Below, piece after piece: positions 1-8,007 of a stretch of 33,156 bases of DNA. Source of the stretch: Burkholderiales bacterium (GTDB lineage Bacteria > Pseudomonadota > Gammaproteobacteria > Burkholderiales > Burkholderiaceae_C); the NCBI GenBank assembly GCA_947453625.1, contig CANGHK010000055.1, positions 1 to 33,156 of the forward strand. The letters are read 5' to 3'. The notes under the pieces are model-generated. The model was given only the letters and a program-made list of their open reading frames with translations. It was not told the origin of the DNA and ran no database searches. Every line of letters starts with the position of its first letter. Positions within the stretch are counted from its first letter, which is position 1. The translations under genes and the position numbers were made by a program.

Positions 1-266
1 GTCCGGCTCACCATCGCCTTGCCCGCCAGCTCGGGGTGGGCGCGGATCAGCGCGAGCTGGGCCTCGCTGCCGGCTTCGCGCACCGCCTGCACCAGCGCCG
101 CCTTGAGCTGGACCAGGCTGGCGAAGGGCCGGGCGCTGGCAGCGCGCTCAGTGATCCAGGGCGAGTGTTCGTAGGTGCCATCCAGCAGCGCGACGAAGTC
201 GGCGAGGCTGGCGGCGTTGACTGCGTCCAGGGTCAATGCGGGCGTAGGGGGCAAGGTGGTCGGCAT
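1..266 (-). CDS. uraD: OHCU decarboxylase, partial (3' end outside window)
   Basis: The first 88 residues of 2-oxo-4-hydroxy-4-carboxy-5-ureidoimidazoline decarboxylase can be read on the minus strand; the rest lies beyond base 1. The enzyme decarboxylates OHCU to S-allantoin, the last step of the urate-to-allantoin route. The visible part contains the family hallmark RAHPELAGK at about residues 75-83, whose His77 corresponds to the catalytic histidine of the family, after a helical N-terminus with SLADFVALLDG and SPWITERA. The ATG lies 5 bases after the allantoinase stop, so the two genes are co-transcribed and probably translationally coupled. The family is usually about 165-175 residues, so roughly half is seen. 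Some relatives are fused to other urate enzymes; that cannot be judged here. Confidence 0.93.
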   Translation of the reverse strand, partial: MPTTLPPTPALTLDAVNAASLADFVALLDGTYEHSPWITERAASARPFASLVQLKAALVQAVREAGSEAQLALIRAHPELAGKAMVSR

Positions 267-271
267 GGGGT

Positions 272-1255
272 TCAGGCCCAGACAAAGGCGGTGGCGGGAT
301 CGAAGGGATGGACCTGAGCCCAGTGGCGCGCGATGTCGATCCGGCGCGTCACCCAGACCCGGTCGTGGCGCTCGATGTGGTCGAGAAAGCGCTGCAACGC
401 GCGCATCCGGCCCGGCCGGCCCAGGATGCGGCAGTGCATGCCTATGCTCATCATCCTCGGCCTGTCCTCGCCCTCGGCATAGAGCACATCGAAGCTGTCG
501 CGCAGGTAGTCGAAGAACTCGTCGCCATGGCTGAATCCCTGCGGCAGGCCGAAGCGCATGTCGTTGCAGTCCATCGTGTAGGGCACGACCAGTTGCGGCA
601 CGAGGTCGCCGTCGCTCTTTTTGACCTTGAGCCAGAACGGCAGGTCGTCGCCGTAGTAGTCGCTGTCGTATTCGAAACCGCCGTGGTCGGCCACCAGGCG
701 CCGGGTGGCCGGGCTGTCGCGCCCGGTGTACCAGCCGGCCGGCCAGAGTCCGCCGGTGATCTGCCGCAGCAGCGCGGTGCCGGTGTGCAGGTGCTCGCGC
801 TCGACCGCCTCGTCGACCTGCTGGTAGTTGATCCAGCGCCAGCCATGGCAGGCGATCTCATGGCCTTGGTCCAGCAGCGCCTGGGCCAGCTCGGGGTGGC
901 GCTGCAGCGCCATCGAGACGGCGAACACGGTCAGCGGCAGGCCGCGCCGCTCGAACTCGCGCAGGATGCGCCAGACCCCGGCGCGCGATCCGTACTCGTA
1001 GATCGACTCCATCGACAGGTGGCGCGCCGGATAGGCCGGCGGGTTGGCCATCTCGGACAGGAACTGCTCGCTGCCGGCGTCGCCGTGCAGCACGCTGTTC
1101 TCGCCGCCCTCCTCGTAGTTCAGCACGAACTGCACGGCGACCCGGGCCTGCTTGGGCCAGCGCGCCTCGGGCAGGTCGCGACCGTAGCCGATCAGGTCGC
1201 GGGGATAGCGCATGCCTGGCGTGCCGGCCATGCCGTCGGGGTGTGGGAGGGTCAT
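272..1255 (-). CDS. puuE: Allantoinase PuuE (polysaccharide-deacetylase fold)
   Basis: This 327-residue protein matches PuuE, the allantoinase that hydrolyses allantoin to allantoate and is unrelated to the amidohydrolase-type AllB. It belongs to the carbohydrate esterase 4/NodB fold. Recognisable family segments are PRDLIGYG near the N-terminus, VQFVLNYEEGGENS, the long LSMESIYEYGSRAGVWRIL stretch, HEIACHGWRW and SIGMHCRILGRPGR near the C-terminus. The length is close to the family norm of about 300-320. It is cytoplasmic, with no signal peptide. It sits between gntR (22 bases upstream) and uraD (5 bases downstream) in one leftward unit. The ATG at 1255 has only a weak GAG-type ribosome site; an in-frame Met at residue 9 or 15 would also fit the family start. 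Confidence 0.95.
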   Translation of the reverse strand: MTLPHPDGMAGTPGMRYPRDLIGYGRDLPEARWPKQARVAVQFVLNYEEGGENSVLHGDAGSEQFLSEMANPPAYPARHLSMESIYEYGSRAGVWRILREFERRGLPLTVFAVSMALQRHPELAQALLDQGHEIACHGWRWINYQQVDEAVEREHLHTGTALLRQITGGLWPAGWYTGRDSPATRRLVADHGGFEYDSDYYGDDLPFWLKVKKSDGDLVPQLVVPYTMDCNDMRFGLPQGFSHGDEFFDYLRDSFDVLYAEGEDRPRMMSIGMHCRILGRPGRMRALQRFLDHIERHDRVWVTRRIDIARHWAQVHPFDPATAFVWA

Positions 1256-1277
1256 CTCGATCAGCCTGAAGGGGGTG

Positions 1278-2030
1278 TCAGTTGGCGCCCGGCCGCAACA
1301 CCGCGGCCAGGTCGGGGGTGCGGGGATGCAGGTGCAGGTTGCGCTCGACGCTGGCCAGGTGTTGCGCCATCAGTGCTACCGCGCCATCGGCGTCGCGCCG
1401 CTGCAGCGCATCGACGATCAGCCCATGCTCGGCCTGTGAGCATTCGGCCGACTGCGAGGACTGGACCATCATCGCGACCAGCGACGACCGGCTCAGCAAA
1501 TCGGCCAGCGTCTGCGCCAGCACGGCGTTGCCGAACTGGCGCGCCAGCAAGCCATGGAAGTCGGCCAGCAGCCGGGTGCGGCCGCTGACGTCGATGCGGG
1601 CCAGGGCCTCGCGCTCGAGGCACAAGTGGGCGCGCAGCGCCTCCAGCTGCGCCTCGGTGATCGATTGGCAAAGCCGGCGCAACATCGCGGTCTCGATCAT
1701 CGCGCGCAGCTCGAACACTTCGCGCGCCTCGTCCACGCTGGGCACCGCGACGAAGGCGCCACGCGCCGGCGTCAGCGTCACCAGGCGGTCGCGGCTGAGC
1801 TGGTTCAGCGCCTGGCGCACCAGCGTGCGCGAGACCTTGAAGATGTCGGCGATAGTCTGCTCGGCCAGCTTGGTGCCCGGCATCAGCCGGCGCTCGATGA
1901 TCGCCGTGGTGATGGCCTCGGCGATGCGCTGGGTGGCGCCGGCTGGGGGCGACTCGACGGGCGCCGCACGCCGCGTCCGGCCGGCCGGCGTTGCCGGCAG
2001 CTCAGGCGGGACGGGGCGGTTTGGGGGCAT
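1278..2030 (-). CDS. GntR-family (FadR subfamily) regulator of urate catabolism
   Basis: A 250-residue transcription factor with an N-terminal winged helix at about residues 30-95 (KLAEQTIADIFKVSRTLVRQAL, then a beta wing ending TPARGAFVAVP) and an all-helical FCD ligand-binding domain over the rest (EAREVFELRAMIETAML, then DFHGLLARQ with the usual metal-site histidine). Its position as first gene of the puuE-uraD unit, divergent from uraH, makes it the local regulator; the inducer is probably urate or a downstream intermediate, which is inference. A perfect 16-bp palindrome of GntR type lies 33-48 bases upstream of its ATG, so autoregulation is likely. The first 25 residues are Pro/Arg-rich and outside the domain, so a slightly later start is possible. 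Confidence 0.93.
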   Translation of the reverse strand: MPPNRPVPPELPATPAGRTRRAAPVESPPAGATQRIAEAITTAIIERRLMPGTKLAEQTIADIFKVSRTLVRQALNQLSRDRLVTLTPARGAFVAVPSVDEAREVFELRAMIETAMLRRLCQSITEAQLEALRAHLCLEREALARIDVSGRTRLLADFHGLLARQFGNAVLAQTLADLLSRSSLVAMMVQSSQSAECSQAEHGLIVDALQRRDADGAVALMAQHLASVERNLHLHPRTPDLAAVLRPGAN

Positions 2031-2062
2031 CGCGGGCTTCAGCGGGGTGTCACGACAAGATC

Positions 2063-2078
2063 AAAGTGTATACACTTT
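2063..2078. promoter_or_regulatory. Probable GntR operator, copy 1 (gntR-uraH divergent region)
   Basis: AAAGTGTATACACTTT is a perfect 16-bp palindrome centred on GTATAC, in the 109-bp space between the divergent gntR and uraH genes. FadR-type GntR factors commonly bind palindromes of this form. A second copy with one mismatch precedes puuD at 2585-2600. It can serve both divergent promoters. Assignment to the adjacent regulator is inference from position and symmetry. Confidence 0.75.
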
Positions 2079-2139
2079 AGAGGCTGTGCGGCCGGCAAGA
2101 CCGCCGGCCTGGCTTCGACACCCCCTGGAAAGGCGCTTT

Positions 2140-2496
2140 ATGGGACACCTGAGCACCCATGTGCTGGACACCGCCAATGGCTGCCCGGCCGCCGGCATGC
2201 AGGTCACGCTGCAGCGGCTCAACGGCGCTTCGGCCGACACCGTCGCGACCTTCACGCTCAACGCCGACGGCCGCAACCCGGGCGGCGCCTTGCTGGACGC
2301 CCAGGCCATGGCGGTGGGCCCCTACCGGCTGTTGTTCGAGGTGGCGCCCTATTTCCGTGCACGCGGCGCCCTGTTGCCCGACCCACCGTTCATCGATACG
2401 GTGCAGGTCGACTTCGGCATCGCCGATGCTGCCGGCCACTACCACGTGCCCCTGCTGGTCAGCCCCTGGAGCTACAGCACCTACCGCGGCAGCTGA
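2140..2496 (+). CDS. uraH: 5-hydroxyisourate hydrolase (transthyretin-like)
   Basis: A 118-residue transthyretin-related protein that hydrolyses 5-hydroxyisourate, the product of urate oxidation, to OHCU. The diagnostic ends are both present: LSTHVLDTANGCPA at residues 4-17 and the C-terminal YRGS (115-118). The catalytic set is visible as His7, Arg45, His102 and the terminal Ser118. The open frame extends far upstream, but the family N-terminus fixes the start at ATG 2140, preceded by a GGAAAGG ribosome site. There is no signal peptide, so it acts in the cytoplasm with PuuD facing it. It is the first gene of the rightward urate unit, with the GntR-type palindrome about 62-77 bases upstream. 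Confidence 0.97.
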   Translation: MGHLSTHVLDTANGCPAAGMQVTLQRLNGASADTVATFTLNADGRNPGGALLDAQAMAVGPYRLLFEVAPYFRARGALLPDPPFIDTVQVDFGIADAAGHYHVPLLVSPWSYSTYRGS

Positions 2497-2499
2497 CGT

Positions 2500-2520
2500 C
2501 GGCAGCCCACCCCGCTGCCG
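2500..2520 (+). terminator. Stem-loop after uraH
   Basis: CGGCAGC and GCTGCCG form a 7-bp GC stem around a 7-base loop, beginning 4 bases after the uraH stop. No T-run follows, so it is either a factor-dependent stop or an mRNA 3'-end stabiliser. It separates uraH from the independently controlled puuD promoter region. Confidence 0.4.
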
Positions 2521-2584
2521 GGCATGCACCTTGCTTGAAAGACTGGGTCACCTTTCGGGGTAAATCCCCTCGCAGCCAGAACGC

Positions 2585-2600
2585 AAGGTGTATACACTTT
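2585..2600. promoter_or_regulatory. Probable GntR operator, copy 2 (upstream of puuD)
   Basis: AAGGTGTATACACTTT matches the palindrome at 2063-2078 at 15 of 16 positions. It lies in the 252-bp gap between uraH and puuD, about 150 bases before the puuD start, which implies a second regulated promoter for puuD and the genes after it. Apart from this site and the stem-loop after uraH, nothing else was recognised in the gap. Confidence 0.72.
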
Positions 2601-2748
2601 CCAACCGATCGCCGCGGCGCCCGCGTTACGGTCCGGCCATTGGCCGGCCGCACCGGCTTGCGATCTCCCACCCTCACAGAGCCCGCTGTGGTGAGGGCAG
2701 CCCTGCCGACGCTGTCGGACGGACTGCCCCCGCTTGCCTGAGGCCGTG

Positions 2749-3954
2749 ATGGAAACCTACCTGCTCGACTGGGCCAACCTGCTGCTGCGCTGGGCCCATG
2801 TCATCGTCGCGATCGCCTGGATAGGTTCGTCGTTCTACTTCGTCTTCCTCGACAACAGCCTGACCCCGCCGGCCGACCCGGCGCTGCAAGCCAAGGGCGT
2901 CAACGGCGAGCTGTGGGCGGTGCATGGCGGCGGCTTCTACCACCCGCAGAAGTACATGGTGGCGCCGCGACAGATGCCCGAGCACCTGCACTGGTTCTAC
3001 TGGGAGAGCTACAGCACCTGGCTCACCGGTTTTGGCCTGTTCACGGTGCTCTACCTGTTCAACGCCAGCACCTTCCTGGTCGACAAGAACGTGCACGACT
3101 GGTCGGCGCAGGCGGCCGTCGCCGCGGCGCTGGGTTTTCTGGTGGTGTGCTGGTTCGTCTACGACAGCATCTGCCGGGCCTTCGGCCAGAAGAAGAACGG
3201 CGACCTGATCGTCGGCGCCGGCTTGTTCGGCTTCGTCGTCTTCGCGTCCTGGCTGGCCTGCCAGTTGTTCGCCGGCCGCGCGGCCTTCCTGCTGGTCGGC
3301 GCGATGCTCGCCACCTCGATGAGCGCCAACGTCTTCGTCTGGATCATCCCCGGCCAGCGCAAGGTGGTGGCCCAGCTCAAGGCCGGGCAGCCGGTGGACC
3401 CGGTGCATGGCTGGCGCGCCAAGCAACGCAGCGTGCACAACACCTACTTCACGCTGCCGGTGCTGATCGCGATGCTGTCCAACCACTACGGCTGGCTCTA
3501 CCAGGGCCGGCACAACTGGGCCGTGCTGGTGCTGCTGATGCTGGCCGGGGCGCTGATACGGCACAGCTTCGTCGCCAGGCACAAGGCCCTGGTGCAGGGC
3601 CGGCGCGTGCCCTGGGAGCATGCCGGCGTCGGCTGCGCCCTGCTGATCGCGCTGGTGGTCTGGCTGGCGCCGGCCCCGCCCTCGGCAGCCGCGCTGGCTG
3701 CTGCCAGGCAGCCAGCGAGCTTCAGCGCCGTCCAGGCGGTGATCAACCAGCGCTGCACGCCTTGCCACAACGCGCAAATACAACAGAAAGGCGTTGCGCT
3801 GCACAGTTCGGCGCTGATCATTCAAAATACTCAGGCCGTCTATCAACAGGCTGTATTGTTGAAACTGATGCCGATGAACAACGCCACCCAGATTACCGAC
3901 GACGAGCGCGCGCTGATCAAGCGCTGGTTCGAGTCGGGCGCCAGGCCAGACTGA
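2749..3954 (+). CDS. puuD: Membrane urate hydroxylase fused to cytochrome c (PuuD)
   Basis: A 401-residue inner-membrane protein that oxidises urate to 5-hydroxyisourate without forming hydrogen peroxide, replacing soluble uricase. The first about 310 residues form the urate-oxidase N-terminal membrane domain (formerly DUF989) with about eight hydrophobic segments and typical motifs such as IAWIGSSFYFVFLD and HGGGFYHPQKYMVAPRQMP. The last about 75 residues are a c-type cytochrome domain with heme motif CTPCH (Cys336, Cys339, His340) and a likely Met374 or Met376 axial ligand in KLMPMNN. Electrons would therefore pass to the respiratory chain. An upstream TTG at 2734 would add five residues; ATG 2749 fits the family start. 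The GntR-type palindrome about 150 bases upstream suggests induction with the other urate genes. Confidence 0.96.
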   Translation: METYLLDWANLLLRWAHVIVAIAWIGSSFYFVFLDNSLTPPADPALQAKGVNGELWAVHGGGFYHPQKYMVAPRQMPEHLHWFYWESYSTWLTGFGLFTVLYLFNASTFLVDKNVHDWSAQAAVAAALGFLVVCWFVYDSICRAFGQKKNGDLIVGAGLFGFVVFASWLACQLFAGRAAFLLVGAMLATSMSANVFVWIIPGQRKVVAQLKAGQPVDPVHGWRAKQRSVHNTYFTLPVLIAMLSNHYGWLYQGRHNWAVLVLLMLAGALIRHSFVARHKALVQGRRVPWEHAGVGCALLIALVVWLAPAPPSAAALAAARQPASFSAVQAVINQRCTPCHNAQIQQKGVALHSSALIIQNTQAVYQQAVLLKLMPMNNATQITDDERALIKRWFESGARPD

Positions 3955-4033
3955 GCCGAAGCCGCCGCGACCGTCGACACCGAGTATTGCCCCCCTGCAA
4001 GTCAACCCCAACCTTTCCCTCCAGGAGTTCCAC

Positions 4034-5062
4034 ATGAACAGAATCAAGTCGCTTGCGCCCGCCCTGCTGAGCGCAGCCCTCTGCGTCGCCGCGCCGCTGA
4101 CCGCCCAGGCTCAGTCGAATGTCTCGCTGTACGGCATGATCGACCTGGCCGCCGGTCAGTTCCAGAACGCCGGCGACAGCAAGACCTCCAAGGTCGAGAG
4201 CGGCGGCATGAGCACCAGCTATTTCGGCTTCCAGGGCACCGAAGACCTGGGCGACGGCCTGAAAGCCATGTTCAAGCTCGAGGGCTTCCTGCGCAACGAC
4301 ACGGGCGCCTCGGGTCGATTCAACGGCGACACGATGTTCGCCCGCAACTCCTATGTCGGACTGCAGGGCAAGCTGGGCGGCGTGATGGTCGGCCGCAACA
4401 CCACGCCGCTGTTCGTCTCGACGCTGATCTTCAACGCCCTCGGCGACTCGTTCGGCTATTCGCCCAACATCCGCCAGTTGTTCATCCCGACCACCGGCCT
4501 GGCTTTCTTCGGCGACACCGGCTGGAACAACTCGGTCGCCTACAGCAGCCCGAACTTCGGCGGCCTGAGCTTCAACCTGCTCGGCAACGTCAGTGAAGGC
4601 GCTGCGGGCGCCACCGGCAACAACATCGGCGGCAACGTGCTGTACTTCGCCGGCCCGCTCGCGGCCACCGGTGCCTTCCAGCAGGTCAAGAACGGCGCCT
4701 TCGGCACGCCGGCAGGCTTCAAGAGCCAGGACACCTGGCAGCTCGGCGCGTCCTATGATCTGTCCGTGGCCAAGCTGTACGGCCAGTACAGCAACGTCAA
4801 GACCAGCGCCACCGCCGACACCGAGACCCGGCTCTACGGCGTCGGCGTGGCGGTGCCTGTCGGTCTGGGCAAGGTGCTGGCGCAGTGGGGCGATGCCAGA
4901 GCCTACTTCGGCAGCAAGGAAGTGGTCAACAAGACGCTGTCGCTGGCCTACGACCACAACCTGTCCAAGAACACCGACATCTACGCCGTGGTGATGAACG
5001 ACAAGTTGACGGCCAAGACCGCCGGCAACACCCTGGCCGCCGGCATCCGCCTGAAGTTCTGA
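4034..5062 (+). CDS. Outer-membrane porin (Gram-negative trimeric porin family)
   Basis: A 342-residue general porin of the Burkholderia/Neisseria type. It has a Sec signal peptide ending AQA at residues 24-26, the family N-terminus SNVSLYGMIDLAAG, many alternating beta strands, the eyelet-region motif RNSYVGLQGKLGGVMVGRN, and a C-terminal strand ending in Phe (AGIRLKF) needed for BAM recognition. It starts 79 bases after puuD with a good AGGAG site. Its place between the urate hydroxylase and the purine permease suggests that it serves outer-membrane entry of urate or related purines, although specificity cannot be read from the sequence. Confidence 0.93.
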   Translation: MNRIKSLAPALLSAALCVAAPLTAQAQSNVSLYGMIDLAAGQFQNAGDSKTSKVESGGMSTSYFGFQGTEDLGDGLKAMFKLEGFLRNDTGASGRFNGDTMFARNSYVGLQGKLGGVMVGRNTTPLFVSTLIFNALGDSFGYSPNIRQLFIPTTGLAFFGDTGWNNSVAYSSPNFGGLSFNLLGNVSEGAAGATGNNIGGNVLYFAGPLAATGAFQQVKNGAFGTPAGFKSQDTWQLGASYDLSVAKLYGQYSNVKTSATADTETRLYGVGVAVPVGLGKVLAQWGDARAYFGSKEVVNKTLSLAYDHNLSKNTDIYAVVMNDKLTAKTAGNTLAAGIRLKF

Positions 5063-5096
5063 CCTTCCCCGGGGTCGCCGCCACAAGGCGCCCCAC

Positions 5097-5130
5097 CCGG
5101 ACGCGCGGGCCACCGGCCCTGCGCGTCCGG
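5097..5130 (+). terminator. Strong stem-loop between porin and permease
   Basis: CCGGACGCGCGGGCC (5097-5111) pairs with GGCCC-T-GCGCGTCCGG (5115-5130), giving a 15-bp stem with one bulged T and a three-base loop. No T-run follows. It lies in the 141-bp gap after the porin and probably limits read-through or protects the porin mRNA 3' end. Nothing else was seen in the gap except the AGGAGA ribosome site of the next gene. Confidence 0.5.
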
Positions 5131-5203
5131 CCCTCGAACCGAGGCAGCACGGCCAGGACCTGCGCGGTCCGGCGCCAAAGCCGCCCGACCCCAGGAGACA
5201 AGC

Positions 5204-6709
5204 ATGACCCTTGAAACGTTGCACCCAGTCGATGAGCGACTGCCCACCCCGCGCCTGTTGACGCTGGGTTTCCAGCATGTGCTGGTGATGTACGCCGGCG
5301 CGGTCGCGGTGCCACTGATCGTCGGCCGCGCGCTCAAGCTGTCGCCTGAACAGGTGGCGATGCTGATATCGGCCGACTTGTTCTGCTGCGGCCTGGTCAC
5401 GCTGATCCAGTCGCTGGGTTTCGGGCGCTGGTTCGGCATCAAGCTGCCGGTGATGATGGGCGTGACCTTTGCCGCCGTCGGCCCGATGGTGGCGATGGCC
5501 AATGCCCAGGGCGGGCCCGACGGCGCGAGGGCGATATTCGGCGCCATCATCGGCGCTGGCGTGATCGCGATGCTGATCGCGCCGCTGATGGGCCGCCTGC
5601 TGCGTTTCTTTCCGCCGGTGGTCACCGGCACCATCATCGCGATCATCGGCATCAGCCTGATGCGGGTGGGCATAGGCTGGGCGATGGGCGGTCCGGCGCC
5701 GGCCGCGCAAAGCGTGAACCTGCCGAAGCTGGCCGCGATGGTCGACAGCGCAAGGGCGGTCCAGGCCGCGGCAGCGGCGTCGGCGTCTGCGACCGGCGCC
5801 AGCGCCCCGCTGCTCAAACTGGCCGGCCCGGTGCCCATGCTCGACAACCCGGGCTATGGCGCGCTCGACAATCTGGCCATCGCCGCCTTCGTGCTGGTGG
5901 CCATCCTGCTGCTGGTGCGCCACGGCCGCGGCTTCGTCGCCAACATCGCCGTGCTGCTGGGCATAGTCGCCGGCTGCGCCGTGGCGGTGGCCCTGGGCAA
6001 GATGGGCTTCGACAAGGTGGCCAAGGCACCTTGGTTCGACCTGGTCACGCCGTTTGCGTTCGGTCTGCCCACCTTCGACCCGGTGATGGTGCTGACGATG
6101 ACGCTGGTGATGATCGTCGTGATGATCGAGTCGGTGGGCATGTTCCTGGCGCTGTCCGACCTCACCGGCAAGCCGCTGTCGCGCGACGCGCTGACCGCCG
6201 GCCTGCGCACCGACGGCCTGGGCACGCTGATCGGCGGCCTGTTCAACACCTTCCCCTACACCAGCTTCTCGCAGAACGTCGGGCTGGTGGGCGTGACCGG
6301 CGTCAAGAGCCGCTGGGTCTGCGTGGCGGCCGGCGCGATCATGATCGTGCTCGGGTTGCTGCCCAAGATGGCGGCCCTGGTCGAGGCCGTGCCGCAGTTC
6401 GTTCTCGGCGGCGCCGGGCTGGTGATGTTCGGCATGGTCGCGGCCACCGGCATCCGCATACTGGCCAATGTCGACTTCAAGGCCAGGCGCAACAACCTCT
6501 ACATCGTCGCGATCTCGATAGGCGCCGGCATGATCCCGCTGGTGGCACCGCGCTGGACCCAGCAGATGGCGCATGAGTTGCACCCCTTGCTCGAGAGCGG
6601 CATCCTGCTGACGGCGGTTTCAGCCGTGCTGCTGAACTTCTACTTCAACGGCGGCAGCGGCGACGCCGCCGGTGCGGTCGAAGCCGCCAAGACGGCCGAG
6701 GCACACTGA
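5204..6709 (+). CDS. NCS2-family xanthine/urate:proton symporter
   Basis: A 501-residue inner-membrane permease of the nucleobase-ascorbate transporter family. The N-terminus has the family phrase GFQHVLVMYAGAVAVPLIVG, and the NAT signature appears as QNVGLVGVTG beginning at Gln357, followed by VKSRWV. The many hydrophobic segments agree with 14 transmembrane spans. A hydrophilic, Ala/Ser-rich insertion occurs around residues 180-205. In this family, members with these motifs move xanthine or urate with protons; context (puuD, uraH, uraD) favours urate. It starts with a clear AGGAGA site. It most resembles the UacT/PbuX branch, but xanthine rather than urate cannot be excluded. Confidence 0.93.
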   Translation: MTLETLHPVDERLPTPRLLTLGFQHVLVMYAGAVAVPLIVGRALKLSPEQVAMLISADLFCCGLVTLIQSLGFGRWFGIKLPVMMGVTFAAVGPMVAMANAQGGPDGARAIFGAIIGAGVIAMLIAPLMGRLLRFFPPVVTGTIIAIIGISLMRVGIGWAMGGPAPAAQSVNLPKLAAMVDSARAVQAAAAASASATGASAPLLKLAGPVPMLDNPGYGALDNLAIAAFVLVAILLLVRHGRGFVANIAVLLGIVAGCAVAVALGKMGFDKVAKAPWFDLVTPFAFGLPTFDPVMVLTMTLVMIVVMIESVGMFLALSDLTGKPLSRDALTAGLRTDGLGTLIGGLFNTFPYTSFSQNVGLVGVTGVKSRWVCVAAGAIMIVLGLLPKMAALVEAVPQFVLGGAGLVMFGMVAATGIRILANVDFKARRNNLYIVAISIGAGMIPLVAPRWTQQMAHELHPLLESGILLTAVSAVLLNFYFNGGSGDAAGAVEAAKTAEAH

Positions 6710-6741
6710 CTCCTCGCGCGGCGCCACGGACGCCGACAAGG

Positions 6742-6788
6742 GCACGCCGGCAAGCATGCAAGGCCCGGCAGGGCGGTTGCCGGGGTGC
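6742..6788 (+). repeat. Inverted repeat between permease and aminotransferase
   Basis: GCAC-G-CCGGCAA (6742-6753) and TTGCCGG-G-GTGC (6777-6788) can pair over 11 bases with one mismatch, enclosing a further GC-rich loop. It sits in the 140-bp gap before the aminotransferase with no T-run after it. It may be a partial terminator or attenuator; no other feature was recognised in this gap. Confidence 0.35.
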
Positions 6789-6849
6789 TAAGCTGACCAC
6801 CCCTTGTCCGGAGCGCCGTGCGGCTGCTCCTCAAACCGGAGCCCACCCC

Positions 6850-8004
6850 ATGCCTGGCCTGCTGCCCCATATCGATCCTGATGGCCTGCTGGAGTACTCG
6901 GTGGTCTACACCGACCGGGCGCTCAACCACATGTCGGCCAAGTTCCAGGGCGTGATGCGCGACATCTCGGCCCTGCTCAAGAGCGTCTACGGCGCGCGTT
7001 CGGCCATCGTCGTGCCGGGCAGCGGCACCTTCGGCATGGAGGCGGTGGCGCGCCAGTTCGCCACCGGCAAGAAGTGCCTGGTGATACGCAACGGCTGGTT
7101 CAGCTACCGCTGGAGCCAGATCTTCGAGATGGGCCAGATCCCGTCCGAGACCACGGTGCTCAAGGCGCGACGCGTCGCCGACCAGCACCAGGCGGCCTTC
7201 GCGCCGGCGCCTATCGACGAGGTGGTGGCGGCAATCCACGCCCAGAAGCCCGATCTGGTGTTCGCGCCGCATGTCGAAACCTCGGCCGGCCTGATCCTGC
7301 CCGATGCCTACCTGCGCGCCGTGGGCGAGGCGGTGCACGCGGTGGGCGGCCTGTTCGTGCTCGACTGCATCGCCTCGGGTGCGATCTGGGTCGACATGGC
7401 CGCGCTCGGCGTCGACCTGCTGGTCAGCGCGCCGCAAAAGGGCTGGAGCGGCTCGCCCTGCTGCGCCTTCGTGATGCTCAGCGAGACCGCGCGCCAGCGC
7501 ATAGCCGCCACCACCAGCACCAGCTTTGCCTGCGACCTGAAGAAATGGCTGCAGATCATGGAGGCCTACGAAGGCGGCGGCCATGCCTACCACGCCACGC
7601 TGCCGACCGACGCGCTGACCCAGGTGCGCGACGTGATGCAGGAGACGCAGTCGCGCGGCTTCGAACGGGTGCGCGCGCAGCAGCAGGCGCTGGGCGACGC
7701 GGTGCGTGCATCGCTGGCGCGCAAGGGCTTCAAGAGCGTGGCCGCGCCGGGCTTCGAGGCGCCGGGCGTGGTCGTCAGCTACACCGACGACGCCGGCCTG
7801 AGCAGCAGCAAGACCTTCCTCGGCCTGGGCCTGCAGACCGCCGCCGGCGTGCCGCTGCAGTGCGACGAGCCGGCCGACTTCAAGACTTTCCGCATCGGCT
7901 TGTTCGGGCTCGACAAGCTGGCCGACGTTGCCGGCACGGTGGCGCGGCTGGACGCTGCGCTGAACCAGGTCGCGTCCTCCGCGCCTTTGGCCCAGGCAGC
8001 CTGA
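6850..8004 (+). CDS. Class-V PLP-dependent aminotransferase (possible ureidoglycine-glyoxylate aminotransferase)
   Basis: A 384-residue fold-type I aminotransferase of the alanine/serine-glyoxylate group. Visible landmarks are VPGSGTFGMEAV (residues 55-66, phosphate-binding turn), HVETSAG (141-147), Asp172 in LDCIAS (pairs with the PLP ring nitrogen) and the Schiff-base Lys197 in SAPQKGWSGSP. In purine catabolism, the related PucG transaminates ureidoglycine with glyoxylate. That is a reasonable role as last gene of the rightward urate unit, but a plain alanine-, serine- or 2-aminoethylphosphonate-type activity cannot be ruled out from sequence. A GGAG site precedes the ATG. A hairpin region separates its end from the convergent glpV. 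Confidence 0.85.
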   Translation: MPGLLPHIDPDGLLEYSVVYTDRALNHMSAKFQGVMRDISALLKSVYGARSAIVVPGSGTFGMEAVARQFATGKKCLVIRNGWFSYRWSQIFEMGQIPSETTVLKARRVADQHQAAFAPAPIDEVVAAIHAQKPDLVFAPHVETSAGLILPDAYLRAVGEAVHAVGGLFVLDCIASGAIWVDMAALGVDLLVSAPQKGWSGSPCCAFVMLSETARQRIAATTSTSFACDLKKWLQIMEAYEGGGHAYHATLPTDALTQVRDVMQETQSRGFERVRAQQQALGDAVRASLARKGFKSVAAPGFEAPGVVVSYTDDAGLSSSKTFLGLGLQTAAGVPLQCDEPADFKTFRIGLFGLDKLADVAGTVARLDAALNQVASSAPLAQAA

Positions 8005-8007
8005 TCG

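Noticed and set aside
3917-6583. 888-codon open frame on the minus strand opposite the porin and permease
   Set aside because: Its translation is rich in His, Arg, Asp and Gln without any domain, and it lies antisense to two clear genes with proper ribosome sites. It is a by-product of high GC content at third positions.
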